Shown here: one piece after another, positions 1 to 4,631 of the stretch
Layout of the letters: each line of letters begins with the position of its first letter
How positions within the stretch are numbered: the stretch's first letter is position 1
NCBI GenBank assembly: GCA_027382625.1
Contig: JAJKFJ010024783.1
Coordinates: forward strand, 1 to 11,912
DNA from: Tetmemena sp. SeJ-2015
Taxonomy: Eukaryota; Ciliophora; Spirotrichea; Sporadotrichida; Oxytrichidae
DNA: 11,912 nucleotides
Direction: 5' to 3'
Position numbers and translations under genes: made by a program
The notes under the pieces: generated by a model
Databases searched by the model: none
Told to the model about the DNA's origin: nothing
What the model saw: only the letters and a program-made list of their open reading frames with translations

Positions 1-160
1 TTATCTCTCCAGTGAGCAGCTCAACCACCTTCCCCAGGGCTTCGGCTGCCATTATCCCTTGCCTCTTTTAAGCACTCACCCACCAGCCAATGGATTACCA
101 AACCAGAAAGCCTTCAGGGAAAGGGCGGCCGGTGCCTAGTGCCGGCCGTGTGCGTCCTGA
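1..160. other. GC-rich left end, origin unknown
   Basis: By hand count this stretch is about 57% G+C, whereas nearly all the rest of the window is strongly AT-rich. The change comes at about 160, just after a GC-rich hairpin (126-148). On the minus strand a short frame opens at ATG 53-51 and runs to the window edge, but nothing in it is recognisable. It could be a germline satellite or other repeat, a foreign insertion, or a chimeric contig end. The sequence alone does not decide. Confidence 0.6.
126..148. repeat. GC-rich inverted repeat (hairpin)
   Basis: CGGCCGG at 126-132 pairs perfectly with CCGGCCG at 142-148 around a 9-nt loop (TGCCTAGTG). All 14 stem bases are G or C, which stands out in an AT-rich window. 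No run of T follows on either strand to make a convincing bacterial-type terminator. Function unknown. Confidence 0.75.
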
Positions 161-353
161 ATTTTAACTTTCTAATTTAATAATCCTAATTAATTATATT
201 AAGCCATGAGTAAGATTAAAAATTTAAGGTGAAAGAAGAGCATTTATAAGATTATCTTTCCTTAAAAGCAGATTCCTTCTTTACCTTATTATATAAAATA
301 TTTTTTTAAATATGCTTATTTTTAGTTGTGATATAGATTTTAATGAAATTTAC
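161..353 (-). other. AT-rich stretch beyond the last transporter exon
   Basis: After GAC (356-354) the minus strand shows GTAAAT, a plausible intron donor at 353. From there to 161 the sequence is AT-rich, and no frame gives the hydrophobic C-terminal segment expected of the transporter. The last coding segment is therefore probably elsewhere in the germline, or lost at the contig edge. No other gene is visible. Confidence 0.5.
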
Positions 354-1926
354 GTCCTTCATATTTCCAACGATACTTTGAGAAATAGGGCCATTGATTG
401 TGATTAGCATAAGGACTGAGAGAGTGATTACGATGCCCATCACTCCAGATATTATGATATACACTACGAACCACAAACTAGAAGCCGAATCCAATCTGTC
501 AAAAGTGTTTTATAGCTCATAAATTTCTCCAGTGTAAAAGGTTATTGCTAATGCTAGTGGCAGCCCACAGCAAGCAAAGAAAAAGTTTATCTCTATATCG
601 CAAACATTAAATTTCGTTGAGCTATTTCATAGATTCAATAGCTAGACTTACCAAATGGAAGGACAAGCTTTTTGTTGTTGACGATGCTCACGTAAACGTT
701 GTAAAGCGACTGACTGATGTTATTCATCCACACTAAAAGATACCCAAACCACTCACTTGTGAAAGAGTCCCACTAATTATTAATTTAATTCAAATCAGCT
801 CTTGATTATAATTCTTAGACAGATTAAAGAAAGAATAAAGATCAAAAGTATAAACTTTTTAAAGAGATAAAACATTACAAAAATTTATTAAATTTATATA
901 TTCTTAGCTCATTAAAGATAATATCTTTAGTGTTACATCTAATTTTGATTGTAATTCATTTGCTAATAGAATTAGAACAGAAATATATAGTTAACTTACT
1001 CCTGCCATAATTGCTCCAATCAAAGTGAGGAATAGGCAAATGGTGAGATTGCTATCAGGATACACTCTATTCACAATCATACTAGTTATTGCAGTTGTGA
1101 TGAGGGTACAACGTCTGAATGCCAAGAACATCGGAATGTTCACATTCTTCACTGCATACATTCCAAATATAACTGTCACTAGATTAAACTTAAAAATATT
1201 CAAATAATTCTATGGTTTTATTTTGAGATTAGCACTTCCCATTCTCATTCCAATTCCAATTTTCCCTAGTGTCTCACTTATAGGAGGAATCTTCATTCCA
1301 AATTAAAGTCAAATCTAAATACAAAAAAATAAAATTACTCGAACAATTAGAAAGATTTAGGGTTTCTCTCTTTGTAGATCATGAGGACGGAGCAAATTAG
1401 GATATTGCAAATGCACTAGGTTATGAAGAGCTATAAAAAGCATTAGATTCGCAAATCAAGTAATTATATTAGATTGGATCAGTATAATGAAATAATATTT
1501 ATATCCATTAGAAAAGAAAATCACAAAGAGTTTGATAAATTTATATAAACTGCCTATAAAGAGTATTTTTGCAATATAGATACTTTAAATTGTAATAATC
1601 GAGTTAATAATCGTATAACTCCATAAAATGATCCTGATAAGTTCCCAATAGATCATTAAAAATCTTTTGCAAATATATTGAATTAACTAAGGATATTGAA
1701 GTCTTTTTTAGAACAAGGAATTTGTGATATTGTTCAATTGAATCAGTTGTTGTTATGATTTGAGTATTGCTTACATCGAGAGGACTTTTGAAGTTAAATC
1801 TGACATAGATACTCTTGTTAAAGAATGTGAGCATGGATGAGCTGGCAGCGTATAAAAGGCATGCAAATACTCTTATGAATAAAGAAAACTGCTGCACTTA
1901 TGCTGCTTTCTATGGTTAGCTGCCAT
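354..1926 (-). CDS. SLC35-family nucleotide-sugar transporter, C-terminus missing
   Basis: Recovered reading: ATG at 1926-1924, three IESs and two GT..AG introns, 855 coding bases (285 codons) staying in phase to GAC at 356-354. The first membrane segment includes LLYAASSSMLTFFNKSIY (about 1865-1800). The middle has the family-like NIPMFLAFRRCTL (about 1140-1100), then WFGYLLVWMNN (about 755-725), and near the end NGPISQSIVGNMKD (about 395-354), resembling the conserved region before the last helices. Family members move nucleotide sugars such as UDP-sugars from cytosol into Golgi or ER in exchange for nucleotide monophosphate; the substrate cannot be read here. Usual length is about 320-350 residues. 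Some 35-40 C-terminal residues are absent, and the second membrane segment looks short, so an MDS may be missing there too. It is divergent from the MCTS1 gene. The family call is firm; the exact MDS joins near 1700 and 1300 are tentative. Confidence 0.8.
593..651 (-). other. Intron in transporter (59 bp)
   Basis: The donor GTAAGT follows CCATTTG on the minus strand, and the acceptor ATATAG precedes AGATAAAC. Splicing gives a codon split as G|AG and continues the membrane-protein reading without a break. Confidence 0.8.
773..999 (-). other. Long intron in transporter (227 bp)
   Basis: Donor GTAAGT directly follows GCAGGA; acceptor AATTAG directly precedes TGGGAC. The join is in phase 0 and matches the family. 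It is several times longer than the other introns here (32-65 bp), so it may contain an unrecognised IES or spacer between MDSs. Confidence 0.75.
1311..1703. other. Candidate 393-bp IES in transporter, pointer GACTT
   Basis: On the minus strand GACTT occurs at 1703-1699 and again at 1310-1306. Removing the interval plus one copy joins the first transporter segment to the segment starting with K-I-P-P, in frame, and removes an in-frame TGA just upstream of that segment. The pointer is short and two other direct repeats are possible nearby, so the boundaries are tentative. The interior holds coding-like sequence on the plus strand. Confidence 0.45.
1317..1448 (+). CDS. Coding-like fragment inside the transporter IES, unrecognised
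   Basis: One plus-strand frame, with TAA/TAG read as glutamine, gives about 44 residues with a mixed, protein-like composition, including LERFRVSLFVDHEDGANQ and then IANALGYEELQKALD. There is no start codon of its own, no stop and no recognisable family. The 8-bp repeat ATTAGATT at 1442-1449 and 1468-1475 could be a pointer at its right edge, and excision there keeps a frame open. It may be an MDS of an unrelated gene lying inside an eliminated segment. Chance is possible because TGA is the only stop. Confidence 0.3.
1726..1753. other. Candidate 28-bp IES in transporter, pointer ACAA
   Basis: On the minus strand ACAA at 1753-1750 repeats at 1725-1722. The removed length shifts the frame by one, and only with this shift does the downstream GACTT join read on into the next segment. 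The 4-bp pointer is weak evidence by itself. Confidence 0.4.
1896..1906. other. 11-bp IES just after the transporter start, pointer GCAGCA
   Basis: On the minus strand GCAGCA is present twice (1906-1901 and 1895-1890), separated by TAAGT. Deleting 11 bp puts ATG 1926-1924 in frame with the transporter, giving M-A-A-N-H-R-K-Q-Q-F and then the first membrane segment. Without deletion that frame has no upstream ATG. Confidence 0.6.
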
Positions 1927-2151
1927 CTGCAATTTTGGCTTCTTAAGCTTATTTACTGCCTACAAATATTTTATAACAAAGGTTAAGATATCTATTGGAG
2001 CATTTATATTTTGGAGAATCAACTCCATTACTTACTCATCACTATTGCAAATTTTGTATTAAAAATATAATTTCACACCATCTGTTTCTAATTTAATGCA
2101 AAGAGAGAAATTAATAGTAAGTATTATAGAATATTAAAGCAATAAGGGAAA
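1927..2151. promoter_or_regulatory. Divergent intergenic region, transporter / MCTS1
   Basis: These 225 bp separate two divergently oriented start codons and must contain the 5' flanks of both genes, unless the two MDS sets belong to different macronuclear chromosomes. Long TGA-free frames run through it on both strands, but none has a start or recognisable content that supports a gene. No specific promoter motif was identified. Confidence 0.4.
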
Positions 2152-3024
2152 ATGTTTAAAAGGTAAGCAACTTTAGTTATGCTCTGATCAATCATACTTC
2201 CTGCTAAGTCCTTAAATTATTTTACAGTAACATTGAAGAAAGCTTGAACTAGCATCCACTGAAAACCACCGTAGCTAAAGCTATCAGACAGAAAATCCAG
2301 GAGACTTATCCAAACTTGACTGAGGAATAGTTGGAGATCATTTGGCCAAAGAAAGCGAAAGTGGCACAGACTAAGATCAAGGGGTAATTAATTTCTACCT
2401 CCTAAGTTAATGCGTATTTTAGAGAGTCTCATGTAAACATGTATCTGGTTGAAGATCAACTCTCCTTCATCGAACTCAGGGATTAGCCAGTCATGCCAAC
2501 TTTAAGACTCCTTCATCAATTCCCTCACATGATGCCACATATGCAATAAACCTCCATAACTCATTATGAGTAAAAAAAAACTTTGACTCATTTGTTAAAA
2601 TAATTATAAATAGAAAAAATAAAGGACAATATGTTAAAATGTGAGAAGTAAATAAATTCACAAGAAGTTATTTTTCTGCAAAAACGATTCAGAATATTAT
2701 AATTTAAAAGAGTTTGGATTATGAATGTGATTTTGGAGCCATCAAACACATCATAAGTGGAAGCAACATAATGGCACCAGGACTTACTTCTCCAGGAGGA
2801 AATATGGATGATGTAGAAGCTGGAGAAGTTGTAGCAATCATGGCAGAGGGCAAGGAACACGCTATGGGTATAGGTCTCACTTACATGAGCACTGAAGAAA
2901 TAAGAACTGAGAACAAAGAATAATATGCCGTAAAAATGATATTTATAAAATTAAAGGAGTGGCCATTGAGCTTATTGAATATCTGAATGATGGACTTTGG
3001 AAACTCACAAAGCCTAAAGCTTGA
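2152..3024 (+). CDS. MCTS1 / Tma20 homologue, PUA-domain translation factor
   Basis: The spliced and IES-free reading is 576 bases: 191 residues plus TGA (3022-3024). The human protein is 181. Exon 1 is only ATG TTT AAA AG, and the human protein also starts M-F-K. The N-terminal domain runs to about 2560 and contains PVMPTLRLLHQFPHMMPH. The PUA domain follows from 2725, with GAIKHIISGSNIMAPGLTSP, VVAIMAEGKEHA and the C-terminal YLNDGLW. In other eukaryotes MCTS1 pairs with DENR and acts at the 40S subunit in re-initiation, ribosome recycling and non-canonical initiation; the same role is inferred here. It has two introns and two IESs, and the exact length sum supports each. The order is not scrambled. 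It converges on the helicase N-block, whose outer pointer starts 86 bp after the stop. Confidence 0.93.
2163..2227 (+). other. MCTS1 intron 1 (65 bp)
   Basis: Donor GTAAGC follows ATGTTTAAAAG and acceptor TTACAG precedes TAACATTGAAG. The split codon AG|T is restored and the downstream N-terminal domain is in frame. Confidence 0.85.
2384..2422 (+). other. MCTS1 intron 2 (39 bp)
   Basis: Donor GTAATT follows AAGGG and acceptor TTTTAG precedes AGAGTCTC. Splicing forms GG|A and continues through the conserved TLRLLH motif. Confidence 0.8.
2570..2724. other. 155-bp IES in MCTS1, pointer ATTATGA
   Basis: ATTATGA occurs at 2563-2569 and 2718-2724. Removing one copy with the intervening AT-rich DNA joins T-H-Y to E-C-D-F-G-A-I-K in frame. 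It sits between the N-terminal and PUA domains. A GT..AG intron from 2570 to 2712 is also formally in frame, but it is longer than typical here and needs no repeat. Confidence 0.75.
2919..2956. other. 38-bp IES in MCTS1, pointer AAAG
   Basis: AAAG at 2915-2918 repeats at 2953-2956. Excision turns the frame-shifted reading into E-N-K-G-V-A-I-E, matching the family (human V-N-K-G-I-G-I-E). The only GT nearby cannot give an in-phase intron, so DNA excision is the better explanation. Confidence 0.8.
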
Positions 3025-3109
3025 GATAATTAAATCTTTAATTTAGCAGGTACTGATTTTCTTTTGGAATTCAATTTTTAACAAATTGATCCAAGAAATT
3101 AGGATACTC
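3025..3109. other. Spacer between MCTS1 stop and helicase N-block pointer
   Basis: This is 85 bp of AT-rich DNA containing the MCTS1 3' flank. No gene, hairpin or other feature was found. Confidence 0.5.
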
Positions 3110-3116
3110 ATCAAAA
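3110..3116 (-). repeat. Scrambling pointer, N-block copy (TTTTGAT)
   Basis: This is TTTTGAT on the minus strand, 23 bp after the GTAAGT donor that ends the N-block coding sequence. The identical heptamer lies at 7319-7325, directly before the AG acceptor of the C-block. The two copies mark the edges that must recombine to put the helicase in order. Confidence 0.75.
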
Positions 3117-3139
3117 GCAATCGAGGATAATTTACTTAC
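3110..3139 (-). other. 5' half of an intron split in the germline
   Basis: GTAAGT begins at 3139, after ATGGCCAG. The first 30 bases of the future intron end with the pointer at 3110. The remaining AG is at 7318-7317. Joined at the pointer, the intron is 32 bp and splits an arginine codon as AG|G. Confidence 0.75.
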
Positions 3140-4525
3140 CTGGCCATATTGACATCCTCAGGAGTCATTTTAGTTATCTCTGGATGTTCAATGTAGAAAT
3201 TTTTCTCGAAAGCTTCATATTCTATTTAGGTATGATCTAGTGCCTTCAATGACTGGATTCCTTTCTTCTCAAGTTATCTCAACTTTTCGTAGTCTATATT
3301 TCCATTGGCATCTAGGATTGCTTCCTATTTATCCAAAAGCTGTTGTTCAGCATCATCACCTTAAACATTTACTCCGTTCATCATTTCAGTATCTCCATTA
3401 TCCTGTATCTTTGTTTATCTCCCTGAGGATTAGGCATTCTTTGGTGCTTTCTAAGCTCGCTTCATGTACTTTTGATAATCTTCATCCTCTGAATCTTCTT
3501 CAAGCTTAAAGTTCTTGCTCTGAAATTGCTCTACTACTCTTGGCTTGTAGTTCTAATCATAAATTACGATTAGAATTACTCTCGTCTTAACTTATAAAAT
3601 CAGTTTGCATTTGAGGATTCTTAGTATCCACTTCTTCTGATTTCAAGCCTGCTTCCTTAGTAGCTAATAGCTATTTCTCTTTGAGAAGTTTCTTGAGAGC
3701 TTTTTCTTCGAGATCTTTTTAGTGTTGGAGACTTTGCTTATTTTCTTCTTAAGCTTTTCCTTCTATCTCTTTCATGAAAGCATCCAAAGGGTCGTCATCA
3801 TCTGTCTGCTACTGAGCTGGTGCCTTAGACTATTGAGATACAGGCAGTCCGTATTTATTGACAGCTGAGCTCAAAATATTAGAGGTACGAGCAAAGCTTA
3901 AACTAGATGTCTTCACTATAATAAATAATATGCTCTCAATAAAATATCAGTCTTGCGATAGTCATTTTAGTCCTCAAGCAAAGCATTGCCGTCACCACTC
4001 TCTCTGCTAGGGTCATAGCTAGAAAGAAGTTTCTTAGATGCGAATTCCTCACTCTCTCTTTTTCTCTGATAAGTGTCTTGTTCTCTCGGCTGATGTGGCA
4101 CTAACTACAGAGCGGATCGATAATTAGAGATTAGCCAAACTTACATCTTTGCTACTGAATCTACTCAAATTTACACCACCGACTGCAGAACCAGAAAAGT
4201 TAGAAGGTCTCTGAGTTTATTACTAGTTATTTTGATTTTACATTCGCATATCAGTTCTTGAATATTATGAGGAGAAATTACTGCCTAGATTCCCTCTAGA
4301 ATAATTCTAGAGGGATTCATTCGAAAACCTGTTAGTTGAAGGATCTTAAAACGAACCAGTAAAATAAATTGATGAGTAAAGGATTTTATAAATTGAGGTA
4401 AGTTTTATATCATTGTTATTAGGTTTATTTTGCAAGTCTGGACGCAAACCTTGCATTTAACTTTGGATTCCTGCTTAGTCTTATTTTTGAGGTTGCTTTG
4501 CAGGGACAAAATAATTTTACCTCAT
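3140..4525 (-). CDS. DDX42-type RNA helicase, N-terminal block (MDSs 1..k)
   Basis: The start is ATG 4525-4523, the first in-frame ATG after a TGA. Removing three IESs and one intron leaves 412 codons plus two bases. The first ~200 residues are rich in N, Q and S. Then come DDDDPLDAFMKEIEGKA (about 3806-3757), a DDX42 landmark (human has DDDPLEAFMAEVEDQA), an acidic EEDSEDEDYQKYM region (about 3505-3465), and LDHTQIEYEAFEKNFYIEHP (about 3240-3180), matching the segment before the helicase core. The block ends at 3140 on a GTAAGT donor. It lies after the C-terminal block on the same strand, so the gene cannot be expressed from this arrangement. The related DDX46/Prp5 shares some landmarks, but the core domain fits DDX42 better. 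Confidence 0.88.
3551..3575. repeat. Inverted repeat at an IES edge
   Basis: TTCTAATC (3551-3558) is the exact reverse complement of GATTAGAA (3568-3575), with a 9-nt loop. It overlaps the right-hand pointer copy of the IES at 3560-3602 and extends into the adjoining MDS. It may be chance in AT-rich DNA or a remnant of a terminal inverted repeat. Confidence 0.6.
3560..3602. other. 43-bp IES in helicase N-block, pointer TGATT
   Basis: On the minus strand TGATT lies at 3602-3598 and 3559-3555. Excision removes an in-frame TGA and joins Q-M-Q-T-D to Q-N-Y-K-P-R in frame. Confidence 0.75.
3914..3954. other. 41-bp IES in helicase N-block, pointer AAGAC
   Basis: On the minus strand AAGAC lies at 3954-3950 and 3913-3909. 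The unexcised frame hits TGA inside the insert. Excision gives D-Y-R-K-T-S-S-L-S-F-A-R in frame. Confidence 0.8.
4105..4144 (-). other. Intron in helicase N-block (40 bp)
   Basis: Donor GTAAGT follows AAAGAT and acceptor CTGTAG precedes TTAGTGCC. The join is phase 0. Reading through instead meets a TGA about 25 codons further on. Confidence 0.8.
4373..4396. other. 24-bp IES or tandem duplication, repeat TCAATTTAT
   Basis: On the minus strand the 9-mer TCAATTTAT lies at 4396-4388 and 4372-4364. The length is a multiple of three and contains no TGA, so both forms keep the frame. It is the longest repeat among the candidate pointers here. It could be an IES or an in-frame duplication retained in the macronuclear gene. 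Confidence 0.5.
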
Positions 4526-4631
4526 TTATTCTAGAATATTATAATTACTCTTTTGAAAATGCAATTTATTTTGACATCATTAAAAAGATATTCAAAAAAT
4601 TAAGTTCTTAATTAAGCTAATTCATTTTCTT
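4526..4631 (-). other. Junction between gene end and gene start (106 bp)
   Basis: The helicase stop (4634-4632) and start (4525-4523) lie head-to-tail 106 bp apart, so this short stretch holds the 3' flank of the C-block and the 5' flank of the N-block. Both would become chromosome ends in the macronucleus if this is a single-gene chromosome. It is AT-rich. No telomere repeat was seen. Confidence 0.6.

Noticed and set aside
1..53. Minus-strand ATG at 53-51 as the start of a bacterial or phage gene
   Set aside because: Only about 17 codons are visible before the window edge, with no recognisable product, so no gene call is justified.
1604..1758. Plus-strand frame ending at TGA 1756-1758
   Set aside because: It overlaps the first transporter segment in antisense and is not joined in frame to the coding-like fragment at 1317-1448 by the available repeat.
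1900..2190. Long minus-strand frame (contains LQNINAPIDILTFVIKYLQ) upstream of the transporter start
   Set aside because: With TGA as the only stop, long open frames are common. The opposite strand is also open, the frame has no fitting start, and it overlaps the MCTS1 start region.
3240..3509. Plus-strand open frame of 89 codons
   Set aside because: It is the antisense shadow of the helicase N-block, which has clear family similarity on the minus strand.
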